Shown: positions 9,328-17,969 of the stretch, in pieces | How positions within the stretch are numbered: position 1 is the stretch's first letter | How the letters are laid out: each line of letters starts with the position of its first letter | The notes under the pieces: model-generated | What the model was told of the DNA's origin: nothing | Database searches by the model: none | What the model saw: the letters and a program-made list of their open reading frames with translations, nothing else | Origin: Clostridia bacterium | GTDB taxonomy: Bacteria > Bacillota > Clostridia > Oscillospirales > CAG-272 | Reading direction: 5' to 3' | Assembly: GCA_017540175.1 (NCBI GenBank) | Contig: JAFYBN010000065.1 | Coordinates: 1-42,125, forward strand | Length of the DNA stretch: 42,125 nucleotides | Program-made: the position numbers and the translations under genes

Positions 9328-12008
9328 CCGAGCTCTCGACCTCGCCAAAGACCCGGCGGACGACGCTCTTTCTCTGCTTCGCCGTGCCCGCGCTTCTCAT
9401 GGCCGTGACGTATTTCGCCCTCGGCGTGACGCCCTTCGGCAAGAAATCCGTCCTCGTGCTCGACCTCAACGCGCAGTACATCTACTTTTTCGAAGAACTG
9501 CGCGAGATCCTGACGGGCGGCGACTCGATCGTCTATTCCTTCAAGCGCGCGCTCGGCGGGGAATTCATGGGCATTTTCGCCTATTACCTTTCGAGCCCCT
9601 TTTCCCTCATTGTCGCGCTCTTTCCGAAAAAGCTCATTCTCGAAGCCATGTTCACGATGCTCGTCGTGAAATGCGGCTTCACCGGGCTGACCTTCGGATA
9701 CCTCATCCAGAAGAAATTCGATTTCCGCCGCTCTGTCACCGTGATGTTCTCGGTGCTCTACGCGTTCTCGTCCTATGCCGTCATCATGCAGCACAACGTG
9801 ATGTGGACGGACAACCTGATCGCGTTTCCCCTCCTGCTGCTCGGCATGGACGCGCTCATCACGCGCGGCAAGTACAAGATGTTCGTCCTCTCCCTCGCCT
9901 ATGCCGTGCTCTCGAATTTCTATCTCGGCTGGATGGCGTGCCTCTTTGTGCTGATCTGGTTTTTTGCGCGCTACTTCATGCTCTCCCCCGAAGAGCGCAA
10001 TCCCCTCGGCGAAGAGCGGCATTTTGTGAAATCCCTCGTACGCGTTGGGCTTTGGTCCCTGCTCGCCCTCCTCATGTCCGCGGTCATCCTGCTGCCGATC
10101 TATTACTCTCTTTCCTTCGGCAAGCTCGAGTTCAGCACCCCGGACTGGAAGCCGAAGCAGCTCTTCCCCTTCCTCGACCTTCTGACCAAGGCGTTTTTCG
10201 GCTCCTACGACACCGTCCGGCCGACCGGCATGCCCCATCTCTACTGCGGCACGCTGGCGCTTGTGCTCTGTCCGCTGTACTTCTTTGCGAAAAAGATCCC
10301 GAGGCGGCGCAAAATCGGCTTTCTCGCCGTGCTCGGCTTTCTCGTTTTGAGCTTCAATCTGTCGACTCTCGACATTATATGGCACGGGCTGCAGCGCCCG
10401 AACTGGCTCAACGCCCGCTTCGCTTATATGTTCGTCGCCCTTCTGCTCCTGCTGGCCGCCGAAGGCATGCGGCACCTCGGGGAGATTGGCGGGCGCGCGG
10501 TCATGCTGTCGGCGATCCTTTGGTGCGGCGCGCTGCTCGTGTGCGATAAGATCGGCTATGAGAATCTTCCGGATTTCCGCGCGGTGTGGGCGGGTGTGTT
10601 CTGTTTCGCCCTTGTCGCCGCCTGCGTTCCGCCGATCGCCGCGAGGCTGCGGCAGGGGCTTGACCCCGGGCGGGCGTCGGCGGTCCTGTGCGCCGTCGTG
10701 ATCGCGGAGGCGTTCGCGAACGCCGTGGTTTCGCTCTACGCCCTCGACGAGGACGTGTCGTTCTCGAAGCGCACCTCGTACCGCCAGATTCTCGATACCT
10801 ATGAACCCGCCGTCGCGATGACGGAGAGCGACGAGAGCTTCTTCCGCCTCGAAAAGCTCATCCACCGGAAAAAGAACGACAATTTCGCGCTCGGCATCCG
10901 CGGGCTGTCCAATTCGACCTCGACCCTGAACGCCCGCACCATCGCCCTGCTTGCGCAGTTCGGCTACGGCTCGCAGTCCCACTGGTCGATGTACGCGGGC
11001 GCGACCGCCGTGACCGACGCGCTGTTTGACATCAAATACGTGCTCGCCGACGAGACCGCGCCGAAGGCCGTCATGCGCTACATCCACGATCTCTATGACC
11101 ACGTCGGCACGACCGACACCGCGATCGACGTGTATAAGAATCCTTACGCGCTGGGCATCGCCTACGCCGCACAAGACGCGATCCTCAGCTATGACGCGCC
11201 CGCTCCCGCGAACGAGGAGAAGGATTACGTCGATCCCTTCACCTACATGAACGGCGTGCTGTCCGCGCTGACCGGGGAGAAGATCACGGTCTGGAGACGG
11301 GCGGATCCCGCCTACTCCGACAACGAGGGCTGCGAGCTTGTGTTCGCGACCGGTCACCGGGGCTATCAAAAGGAGGGATCGGGCGGCGCGAACATCAGCT
11401 TCACGATCGACATCGAATCGACCGACGACCTCTACTGTTACTTCCCCTCCCGCTGGCCGCGGGAATGCACCCTCCACGTGAACGACAATAAGCTCGGCAC
11501 GTATTTCGACAGCGAAAACCTCTCCGTCCGGGAGCTCGGTTCGTTTGAGCCGGGCGAGGTCGTTCACGTTCAGCTCGTTTTGAAAAAGGACGATCTCTAC
11601 ATCCGCTCCGGCGTGCCGTATTTCTGGTATTTCGACGAGGATGCCTTCCTTTCCGCCGTCGCGCTTCTCGAGAACGGCGCCATGGAGGCGAAGTCGGATT
11701 CCGACGCGCACATCACGGGCACGGTCACCGTCCCCGAGGGCAGGGACGTGCTCTTTACCACCATTCCCTACGACAAGGGCTGGCGGATCACCGTGGACGG
11801 AAAGCAAGCCGCGCTGATCCCCGTTTTGAACGAATCCCTGATCGCCGTGCGCGTCACGCCCGGGGAGCATCGGGTGGAATTCACCTACGACCCGGACTGC
11901 GTGCGCCACGGTCTGAACATCACGCTCGGCTCGACGCTCTTCTTCGCCCTCATGTGGGTGTGGGGAGGACGCTTCGAAATCCATTTACCGAAGAAAAAGA
12001 AAGCGTAA
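9324..12008 (+). CDS. YfhO-family multi-spanning membrane protein (GT-C-like)
   Basis: An 894-residue integral membrane protein of the YfhO family. In Firmicutes these proteins are associated with cell-envelope glycosylation (for example of lipoteichoic acid) and have a GT-C glycosyltransferase-like architecture. The N-terminal part carries the family mark VLVLDLNAQYIYFFEE and ALGGEF, then about a dozen hydrophobic segments to about residue 500. A large extracytoplasmic region follows with GWRITVDGK and PGEHRVEFTY close to the end, and then a last membrane helix and a KKKKA tail. The ATG at 9324 overlaps the upstream stop and is preceded by GGGGAGGAAAC. ruvA begins only 8 nt after its stop, an unusual pairing of envelope and repair genes. 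Confidence 0.85.
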   Translation: MTELSTSPKTRRTTLFLCFAVPALLMAVTYFALGVTPFGKKSVLVLDLNAQYIYFFEELREILTGGDSIVYSFKRALGGEFMGIFAYYLSSPFSLIVALFPKKLILEAMFTMLVVKCGFTGLTFGYLIQKKFDFRRSVTVMFSVLYAFSSYAVIMQHNVMWTDNLIAFPLLLLGMDALITRGKYKMFVLSLAYAVLSNFYLGWMACLFVLIWFFARYFMLSPEERNPLGEERHFVKSLVRVGLWSLLALLMSAVILLPIYYSLSFGKLEFSTPDWKPKQLFPFLDLLTKAFFGSYDTVRPTGMPHLYCGTLALVLCPLYFFAKKIPRRRKIGFLAVLGFLVLSFNLSTLDIIWHGLQRPNWLNARFAYMFVALLLLLAAEGMRHLGEIGGRAVMLSAILWCGALLVCDKIGYENLPDFRAVWAGVFCFALVAACVPPIAARLRQGLDPGRASAVLCAVVIAEAFANAVVSLYALDEDVSFSKRTSYRQILDTYEPAVAMTESDESFFRLEKLIHRKKNDNFALGIRGLSNSTSTLNARTIALLAQFGYGSQSHWSMYAGATAVTDALFDIKYVLADETAPKAVMRYIHDLYDHVGTTDTAIDVYKNPYALGIAYAAQDAILSYDAPAPANEEKDYVDPFTYMNGVLSALTGEKITVWRRADPAYSDNEGCELVFATGHRGYQKEGSGGANISFTIDIESTDDLYCYFPSRWPRECTLHVNDNKLGTYFDSENLSVRELGSFEPGEVVHVQLVLKKDDLYIRSGVPYFWYFDEDAFLSAVALLENGAMEAKSDSDAHITGTVTVPEGRDVLFTTIPYDKGWRITVDGKQAALIPVLNESLIAVRVTPGEHRVEFTYDPDCVRHGLNITLGSTLFFALMWVWGGRFEIHLPKKKKA

Positions 12009-12015
12009 AGCAGTC

Positions 12016-12657
12016 ATGATTGAAACACTGTACGGCAAGATTTTTGAAGTGAGCGCCGCCGCCTGCGCCGTCATTCTCGAATGCGGCGGGGTTGGTTACC
12101 GAGTCGCCGTGACGGCGAACACCCTCTCGACGCTCCCGTCCCCCCGGTTCGCCCCGGACGGCACGACCATCGACGCCGAAGCGCCGACCGTGCGCATCTA
12201 TACCCATATGGCGGTGCGGGAGGACGCCGTGGAGCTCTTCGGCTTCGCGACGCGGGAGGAGCTCGACGCCTTCCGCCTCCTCATCGCGGTGTCGGGCATC
12301 GGTCCGAAGGCCGGCATGTCCATCCTCTCCCTGCTCACGCCGAAAAAACTCGCCTCCGCCGTCGCCTCCGGGGACGCGAAGACCATCGCGCGCGCGCCCG
12401 GCGTCGGTCCGAAGACTGCCGCCCGCGTCGTCATGGAGCTGAAGGACAAGCTCGCGAAGCTCTATCCGGCGGGCGTGCGGGACGAGGGCGGCAAGCCCGC
12501 GGCTCCCCTCTCCGACGGCATGGCGGACGCCCGCGACGCCCTCGTAGCGCTCGGCTATTCCCGCTCGGAGATCGCCGCCGCCATGAAGCACGTCGACCCT
12601 GCGTCGGACGCGGAAACCATCATCAAGGCTGCGCTTGCCGTGCTCATGAAAAACTGA
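12016..12657 (+). CDS. ruvA: Holliday junction DNA helicase subunit RuvA
   Basis: Binds four-way Holliday junctions as a tetramer and loads the RuvB motor for branch migration. The 213 residues show the N-terminal OB-fold (MIETLYGKI...GYRV). Two helix-hairpin-helix units follow, with GIGPKAGMSIL and GVGPKTAARVV, then a linker and the C-terminal UBA-like domain that contacts RuvB (ALGYSRSEIAAA). The loop between about 40 and 55 is longer than usual. The ribosome site is weak (GAAAGCG), and expression probably depends on read-through from the yfhO gene 8 nt upstream. ruvB follows after 138 nt, without ruvC in sight. Confidence 0.95.
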   Translation: MIETLYGKIFEVSAAACAVILECGGVGYRVAVTANTLSTLPSPRFAPDGTTIDAEAPTVRIYTHMAVREDAVELFGFATREELDAFRLLIAVSGIGPKAGMSILSLLTPKKLASAVASGDAKTIARAPGVGPKTAARVVMELKDKLAKLYPAGVRDEGGKPAAPLSDGMADARDALVALGYSRSEIAAAMKHVDPASDAETIIKAALAVLMKN

Positions 12658-12795
12658 GAGGCGGGGGTACGCGGCTTTCTGTAGAAAGCACGGCGATAGC
12701 CGGCAAAGACTTTTATACGAAACATAAACATCAGGATATCCGGAGTTTTAGGTTTCCGGCGGCTTTTTCTGTTATTTGCATGAAAGGGATATAGA

Positions 12796-13899
12796 ATGGA
12801 CGAAGAATTTGATTTTGAAAACCGGATCATTTCTCCCTCACACCGGGACGAGGACGCCGAAAGCGACAACACGCTCCGTCCCCGGACCCTGCGCGAATAC
12901 ATCGGGCAGGAGAAGGCGAAGGAAAACCTCGAGATCATGATCGGCGCGGCAAAGCTCCGCGGCGAGCCGCTCGACCACCTTTTGTTCTACGGACCGCCCG
13001 GACTGGGCAAGACGACGCTCTCCATGATCATTGCGCAGGAGATGGGCGTGAATCTGCACATCACGGCGGGGCCCGCCATCGAAAAAAAGGGCGACCTCAC
13101 CGCGCTGCTCGCCAATCTCGCGGAGGGGGATGTGCTCTTCATCGACGAGATCCACCGCCTGCCCCGGCAGATGGAGGAGATCCTTTATCCCGCGATGGAG
13201 GACTACGCCATCGACATCATGATCGGCACGGGGCCCGCGGCGCACTCCATCCACCTCACCCTTGCGCATTTCACCCTCATCGGCGCTACGACGCGGGCGG
13301 GTCAGCTCTCCACCCCGCTCCGCGACCGCTTCGGCGTGCAGATGCGGCTGGAGCTTTACACCCCGGAGGAGCTTTCCACCATCGTCCGCCGCTCGGCGTC
13401 CATTCTCGACGTTCCGATCACAGAACAGGCGGCGCTCGAGCTCGCGAGCCGGTCGCGCGGCACGCCCCGCATCGCGAACCGCCTCCTGAAGCGGGCGCGG
13501 GACTACGCGCAGGTGCGCGGGAACGGAAGGATCGATCTGAGAATGGCACAGGAATGCCTCGCCATGATGGAGATCGACGAGCTCGGGCTCGATCCCACCG
13601 ACCGGAAAATGCTCGAGACGATCGTGCGGTTTTACGGCGGCGGCCCCGTCGGCATGGCGGCGCTCGCGGCGACCGTGGGCGAGGAAGCCGTCACGCTGGA
13701 GGACGTCTGCGAGCCGTATCTGCTCCAGATCGGATTCCTCGCGCGCACGCTCCGCGGACGCGTGGTGACCCGTCTCGGCTACGAGCATCTCGGCATCCCC
13801 TATCCCGAAAAGCTTCGCGCGGAGCAGCCGGGAGCGGGCGGCGTGCCGGACGAGCAGATTTCGTTCTCCGAAAGCTACGCGGAGGACTCGGAAGACTGA
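12796..13899 (+). CDS. ruvB: Holliday junction DNA helicase subunit RuvB
   Basis: AAA+ motor that drives branch migration with RuvA. It has 367 residues, slightly longer than usual because of an acidic C-terminal tail. Walker A GPPGLGKT is at 66-73 and Walker B with DEIH at 117-120. Sensor and arginine-finger region LRDRFGVQ follows, then a winged-helix DNA-binding domain containing [17 protein letters not shown]. The start ATG follows GAAAGGGATATAG. The 138 nt before it carry no recognisable gene and no clear promoter, so it is probably transcribed with ruvA. Confidence 0.96.
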   Translation: MDEEFDFENRIISPSHRDEDAESDNTLRPRTLREYIGQEKAKENLEIMIGAAKLRGEPLDHLLFYGPPGLGKTTLSMIIAQEMGVNLHITAGPAIEKKGDLTALLANLAEGDVLFIDEIHRLPRQMEEILYPAMEDYAIDIMIGTGPAAHSIHLTLAHFTLIGATTRAGQLSTPLRDRFGVQMRLELYTPEELSTIVRRSASILDVPITEQAALELASRSRGTPRIANRLLKRARDYAQVRGNGRIDLRMAQECLAMMEIDELGLDPTDRKMLETIVRFYGGGPVGMAALAATVGEEAVTLEDVCEPYLLQIGFLARTLRGRVVTRLGYEHLGIPYPEKLRAEQPGAGGVPDEQISFSESYAEDSED

Positions 13900-13957
13900 A
13901 CCGGCCGAAGAGCGTTCCGGACCCCAAGGGTTTTACGGAAGAAGGAGAAGGGTAAAG

Positions 13958-14626
13958 ATGGGATTATCCAAAACGGATTTCATGCGCGGGATGCAGTGCC
14001 CGAAAATGCTGTGGCTGGACGCGCACAAGCCCCGGCTCAGAAAGATTTCGGACGAGAAGGAGCTGCAGCTGCAGCGCGGGGATGAATTCGGCGAGCAGGC
14101 AAAGGCCATGTTCGGGCCGTATGCGGACGTCACGGACTACATCCCCAACTCGAAATACCTCGACAAGAGAAAGATGATCCAGAACACCAAAAACGCCATG
14201 AGGAAGGGCGAGGAAAACATCTGCGAGGCGTCGTTCGAGTACGGTGGGATCTTCTGCGCGGTCGACATTCTGCACCGCGTCGGGGACGATCTGTGGGAGC
14301 TGTACGAGGTGAAGAATTCACCCGAGGTCCGGCAGGAGCATATTGAGGACGCGGGCTATCAGGCGTGGGTGCTCGGCAAATGCGGCATCAGGCTCGACGG
14401 CGTGTTCGTCGTTTATCATTACGACGACGAGGATGACCCCTTCGAACCGGTCGACGTGACCGAGGAGGCGGAGGCGTTCGGGAAAACGGTGGAAGAAAAT
14501 CTGGATCGGCTTTTGAAGATCAAGGGCGCGAAGGAAGAGATCCACATCCCGCGCGGCGAGCACTGCGAGAAACCGCACGAGTGCTGGTACCAGGATTACT
14601 GCCGGATGCTGGAAAACAAAACGTGA
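13958..14626 (+). CDS. Cas4/AddB-like PD-(D/E)XK nuclease with a predicted Fe-S cluster
   Basis: A 222-residue protein resembling the nuclease part of DUF2779-type and Cas4-like proteins. The start MGLSKTDFMRGMQCPKMLWL carries Cys14. The nuclease core is visible as E90, D103 and E117-x-K119 (ELYEVK), then a helix with Q135. Three more cysteines lie at C203, C209 and C215 near the end. One N-terminal and three C-terminal cysteines is the arrangement of the 4Fe-4S exonucleases (AddB, Cas4), although the x5-x5 spacing differs from the usual x2-x5. No CRISPR array or cas gene is nearby; the setting directly after ruvAB (58 nt) suggests DNA repair. It follows AGAAGGAGAAGG. Activity is inferred from motifs only. 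Confidence 0.75.
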   Translation: MGLSKTDFMRGMQCPKMLWLDAHKPRLRKISDEKELQLQRGDEFGEQAKAMFGPYADVTDYIPNSKYLDKRKMIQNTKNAMRKGEENICEASFEYGGIFCAVDILHRVGDDLWELYEVKNSPEVRQEHIEDAGYQAWVLGKCGIRLDGVFVVYHYDDEDDPFEPVDVTEEAEAFGKTVEENLDRLLKIKGAKEEIHIPRGEHCEKPHECWYQDYCRMLENKT

Positions 14627-14688
14627 ACGTTTTCCGCGCGGCTGATCAATCATAATCAATTTGAGAATTGAGAAAAGGAGACTCAAAC

Positions 14689-16182
14689 ATGAAACGGATC
14701 ATTGCCCTTATGCTGGCGCTCAGCATGCTTTCCTTCATGCTGTTCTCGTGCAGCGAGAGCAAAAACGCTGCCGACGATACCGAGACGGAAGCGGCGGCTC
14801 CGGACGACACTCCGAACGCGGCGGGCTTTGAAGAAGAAACGGAACCCCCGGATCTCGCCGACCTCATTGAAAAAAAGGATTTCGAAGGATACGGCTTCCG
14901 CATCCTCAACAACATCTCGAACTTCGCCTATACCAACATCGGCGAGGAGGGTCTGACCGGCGAGGCGCTGGACGACGCGGTCTTCAACCGCAACAAGACG
15001 GTGGAGGACCTGCTCAACATCACGTTCAAGCTTGAGAAGAGAGAGGTCGGCGACACGAACGCCACCATGCAGAAGCTGGTCGCGGCGGGTCAGGACGAAT
15101 ATGACGTCTATACGCTCGATCTGAATATGCAGCTCGGCATCGTGTCGAGCGGGGGCAACATCGACGCCGCAACGATCTCCACGCTGGACTTCGACAGCCC
15201 GTGGTGGAACCGGCAGGCGATCGATTCCATTGCCATCGACGATTCGGTTTACTGCTTCTTCGGCGATCTTCACACCGGCTATTTCGAAAGCCACGCCGTC
15301 GCGGTGTTCAACAAAATTATTCTGAACAACCTCAATCTCGCTGATCCCTACGAGCACGTCTACAACAATACCTGGACGATGGACAACATGATCACGATGA
15401 TGGACGCGGCGAAGATCGATATGAACGGCGACGGCAAATGGACCGTCGATGACCAGTACGGCTTCTCCATGTTTGAGGGCAACTTCTCCACCGCTTTCAC
15501 GGTCGGAGGCTACGCGGATCTCATCGAACGCGACGAGAGCGGTTATCCCGTGTTCAACGGCCTCAGCGAGCGTTTTGTCGACATCTACAACAAGGTGGCG
15601 GGCACGATCTTCTCCGACCGGACGAACAATGCGATCAACGCCAGGGGCTCGCTGCCCGGCAGCCTCGAGCTGTACCGCCTGATGTTCATCTTCGGCAGAT
15701 CCCTCTTCCTCGTTACGCAGATCGGCGTCCTGAAGGACATGCGCGACGTGGACTTTGAGCTCGGCGTCGTTCCCATGCCGAAATTCGACGAGGAACAGCC
15801 GGATTACCGCTCCCTCATCTTCCAGGGCGCGAACGCGGTAGGTATTCCGATCACGAATCCTGATCCCGACAGAACGGGGCTTGTGCTCGAACATATGGCG
15901 GCGCGTTCGACCGGGACCGTGCGCGACGTGTACCTGAATCAGACGCTTGATTTCAAGTACATTCAGGACCGTGAAAGCCAGGAAATGATGGATATCATCC
16001 TGAACACCGGGCTGTTCGAGCTCGCGTCCGTGTACGGCTGGGGCGGGCTGAACGGCACGATCCTCGACGGCATCAACAGCGGAAACATCAACCTCGTCTC
16101 CAAGGTGGCGAGATTCTCGAAGGCCGTAAACAACGGCATCCAGAAGACCATCGCTCAGTACGAAAAGCTGAAGGATCGATAA
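14689..16182 (+). CDS. Extracellular solute-binding lipoprotein (paralogue 3)
   Basis: A 497-residue lipoprotein with signal peptide MKRIIALMLALSM and lipobox LFSC (Cys21), followed by an acidic D/E/T-rich linker to about residue 55. The mature domain has DSPWWNRQAIDS, the EF-hand-like loop D244-M-N-G-D-G-K-W-T, and the YGWGGLNG and C-terminal charged helix shared with the other three paralogues. The internal ATG at 14689 is chosen because AAAAGGAGACTCAAAC precedes it and the signal peptide starts there. It begins 62 nt after the nuclease stop without an obvious promoter. No ABC permease is adjacent. The ligand is unknown; a carbohydrate is the likeliest by family. Confidence 0.85.
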   Translation: MKRIIALMLALSMLSFMLFSCSESKNAADDTETEAAAPDDTPNAAGFEEETEPPDLADLIEKKDFEGYGFRILNNISNFAYTNIGEEGLTGEALDDAVFNRNKTVEDLLNITFKLEKREVGDTNATMQKLVAAGQDEYDVYTLDLNMQLGIVSSGGNIDAATISTLDFDSPWWNRQAIDSIAIDDSVYCFFGDLHTGYFESHAVAVFNKIILNNLNLADPYEHVYNNTWTMDNMITMMDAAKIDMNGDGKWTVDDQYGFSMFEGNFSTAFTVGGYADLIERDESGYPVFNGLSERFVDIYNKVAGTIFSDRTNNAINARGSLPGSLELYRLMFIFGRSLFLVTQIGVLKDMRDVDFELGVVPMPKFDEEQPDYRSLIFQGANAVGIPITNPDPDRTGLVLEHMAARSTGTVRDVYLNQTLDFKYIQDRESQEMMDIILNTGLFELASVYGWGGLNGTILDGINSGNINLVSKVARFSKAVNNGIQKTIAQYEKLKDR

Positions 16183-16216
16183 GACGCAAAACGTGAAAGC
16201 GTTGATACGGTCTGAC

Positions 16217-16330
16217 GGTCGATCGGTCTGACGATCGGACGGTCTGGCGATCGGACGGTCTGGCGATCGGACGGTCTGGCGATCGGACGGTCTGGCGATC
16301 AGACGGTCTGGCGGTCAGACGGTCAGTCGG
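16217..16330. repeat. 16-bp tandem repeat tract
   Basis: GATCGGACGGTCTGGC occurs four times without change at 16233, 16249, 16265 and 16281. A one-base variant follows at 16297, then a degenerate unit at 16313. A degenerate unit also precedes at 16217. The tract lies 35 nt after the stop of the third lipoprotein gene. The 16-nt period is not a multiple of three, and no spacers exist, so it is neither a coding repeat nor a CRISPR. Confidence 0.9.
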
Positions 16331-16387
16331 ACGCGGGCGCGCCGCGTTATGCGCGGCTTTCCCTCCTGCGCCGGTTTATACAACGAT

Positions 16388-16430
16388 ATCCCCCGTCCGG
16401 CGGCGAATGAGCCGCTGCCGGACGGGGGAT
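16388..16430 (+). terminator. Strong hairpin downstream of lipoprotein 3
   Basis: ATCCCCCGTCCGGC (16388-16401) pairs perfectly with GCCGGACGGGGGAT (16417-16430); a further GGC/GCC pair can form in the loop. No U-tract follows. Its role as a terminator is plausible from position but not proven. Confidence 0.45.
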
Positions 16431-16541
16431 CGGGTTTCCCGCCCGCCGCAAACCGCGCGGGTGGGATCGGATCACGTCGTCGTCTTCGCGAACCGGAGAA
16501 GGGCGGAAGGGAAGAGTTCCTGCTGAGTGGCGAATCAAACA

Positions 16542-16590
16542 AGGGCTGACGCGCTTTCTCCGGATTTCGGAGTTTGTGCGTCAGCCCTGT
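16542..16590. terminator. Possible bidirectional terminator between lipoprotein 3 and argD
   Basis: AGGGCTGACGC (16542-16552) pairs with GCGTCAGCCCT (16578-16588). An inner CTCCG/CGGAG stem adds to it. The hairpin is flanked by AAAC on the left and TGTTTA on the right, so each strand ends with a short U-rich tail. It separates the converging lipoprotein and arginine transcription units. Confidence 0.6.
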
Positions 16591-16600
16591 TTACGTTGTA

Positions 16601-16763
16601 TCTTATACTCTCCTTATGCTCAACAAGAAGAATGCGAAAATGGTTCATCGTTGCGCATCACGTTACCCCGAGCTGCACGCTGAGAGAACGCTGAACCAGT
16701 TGCATTAAAGTTTCTTGCCGCACAGCTTGCTGTGCAGGGCTTCATTTTCAAAGAAGCCGCGTT
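16601..16763 (-). repeat. 3'-flanking interspersed repeat, copy A (after argD)
   Basis: About 160 nt resembling 28575-28735. Shared blocks include ATACTCT, CGAAAATG, TACCCCGAGCTGCACGCTGA, ACGCTGAACCAG and CAAAGAAGCCGCGTT. On the minus strand it starts about 24 nt after the argD stop and opens with a GCTTC...GAAGC hairpin; this copy has an extra stem GCACAGC/GCTGTGC. No protein is recognised in it. Confidence 0.75.
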
Positions 16764-16786
16764 TCCCCTTTCGTCCGAGCTTCGTA

Positions 16787-17968
16787 TCAGTTTTCTTCCC
16801 CTGCGAGCTCCGCTGCGGCTTCCTTGATCGCCGCGACCGCTTTGGCGAGCACGTCCGCGGGGATGTTCAAGGCGGGCAGGAGCCGCACCTTCGTCTTCGC
16901 CGTGAGGCAGAGCACGCCCTTTTCGATGCAGCGGTTCACCACTGCCGCGGCGGGGGCTTCCGTTTCGATGCCGATCATCAGCCCGAGCCCCGTCACGCCC
17001 TTGATTCCGGGCGCGCCCGTCAGCTCGCGGAAGATGAAATCACTCTTTTCCCGCACCCCGGCGAGCAGTTCGTCGTCGATGCGTCCGAGAATGCTCAGCG
17101 CCCCGGCGCAGGAAACCGGATTTCCGCCGAAGGTCGAGCCGTGGTCGCCGAAGCCGAAGACGTTCTCCACCTTTTCGCCGAGCATGGTCGCCCCGATGGG
17201 GAGTCCGCCGCCCAGCCCCTTCGCGGTGGATACGATGTCGGGCTTCAGACCGTAGCGCATATAGGAGTACAGCGCGCCGCAGCGTCCGTTTCCCGTCTGC
17301 ACCTCGTCGACGATGAGCAGGATGTCGTGCTTTTCAAGATACTCGGAAAGCTCCTTCACGAACGCGGGATCGAGCGGGACCACGCCGCCCTCGCCCTGCA
17401 CGCATTCGATCATGACCGCCGCCACGCCGTGCTTGGCGGAGATCGCCTCGAGCTCGCAGAGATTCCCCGGCTCCATGGAGGAGAATCCCGGGGTCAGGGG
17501 CTGGAACAGCTCGTGGAATTTCGCCTGACCGGTCGCGGCAAGCGTCGTCAGCGTGCGTCCGTGGAAGCTGTTCGCGAGGGTCACGATGGTATAGCAGTCC
17601 GCGCCCTTCTTTTCGGCGGCGTACTTGCGCGCAGCCTTGATCGCGCACTCGTTCGCCTCCGCGCCGGAATTGGAGAAGAAGACCTTCTTCATTCCCGTCC
17701 GTTCGCACAGAAGCTGTGCGAGCTTCGCGCACGGCTCGGTGTAATAGAGGTTCGAGACGTGCTGGAGACGGGAAAGCTGTTCGGTCACCGCCGCCTGCCA
17801 TGCGTCGTCCGCGATGCCGAACGCCGTCACGCCGATGCCCGAGCCCATGTCGATGTAGGTTTTGCCCGCCGTGTCCTTCACGAGGGAACCCTTGCCCTCG
17901 ACAAGCTCCACGGGGAAGCGCTTATAGGTTCCGGCCACATACGTCCGGTCAAGTTCGCTGATGGTCAT
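16787..17968 (-). CDS. argD: Acetylornithine aminotransferase
   Basis: PLP enzyme that converts N-acetylglutamate semialdehyde to N-acetylornithine. It is the last gene of the argCJBD operon. The 393 residues show the class-III aminotransferase marks: DMGSGIGVTAFG near the start, FSNSGAEANE for PLP phosphate binding, FHGRT, VDEVQTGNGR, and the Schiff-base lysine in STAKGLGGGLPIG. The ATG at 17968 is separated from the argB stop by one base, and its AGGAGG ribosome site is formed by the last codons of argB. Coupled translation is therefore likely. A 3'-flanking repeat follows on the minus strand. Confidence 0.93.
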   Translation of the reverse strand: MTISELDRTYVAGTYKRFPVELVEGKGSLVKDTAGKTYIDMGSGIGVTAFGIADDAWQAAVTEQLSRLQHVSNLYYTEPCAKLAQLLCERTGMKKVFFSNSGAEANECAIKAARKYAAEKKGADCYTIVTLANSFHGRTLTTLAATGQAKFHELFQPLTPGFSSMEPGNLCELEAISAKHGVAAVMIECVQGEGGVVPLDPAFVKELSEYLEKHDILLIVDEVQTGNGRCGALYSYMRYGLKPDIVSTAKGLGGGLPIGATMLGEKVENVFGFGDHGSTFGGNPVSCAGALSILGRIDDELLAGVREKSDFIFRELTGAPGIKGVTGLGLMIGIETEAPAAAVVNRCIEKGVLCLTAKTKVRLLPALNIPADVLAKAVAAIKEAAAELAGEEN

Positions 17969-17969
17969 G

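Noticed and set aside
8802-11984. Very long open frame on the minus strand opposite yfhO
   Set aside because: No ribosome site or recognisable motif; the encoded sequence is rich in R, G, E, V and H as expected for the antisense of a GC-rich gene. The plus-strand YfhO protein explains the region.
12658-12795. Small gene or RNA between ruvA and ruvB
   Set aside because: No open frame with a ribosome site and no stable conserved RNA fold recognised.
13958-14626. Cas4 of a CRISPR system
   Set aside because: No repeats or other cas genes in 42 kb, and the cysteine spacing differs; the repair setting is more likely.
16217-16330. CRISPR array
   Set aside because: Repeats are 16 bp and directly adjacent without spacers, and no cas gene is present.
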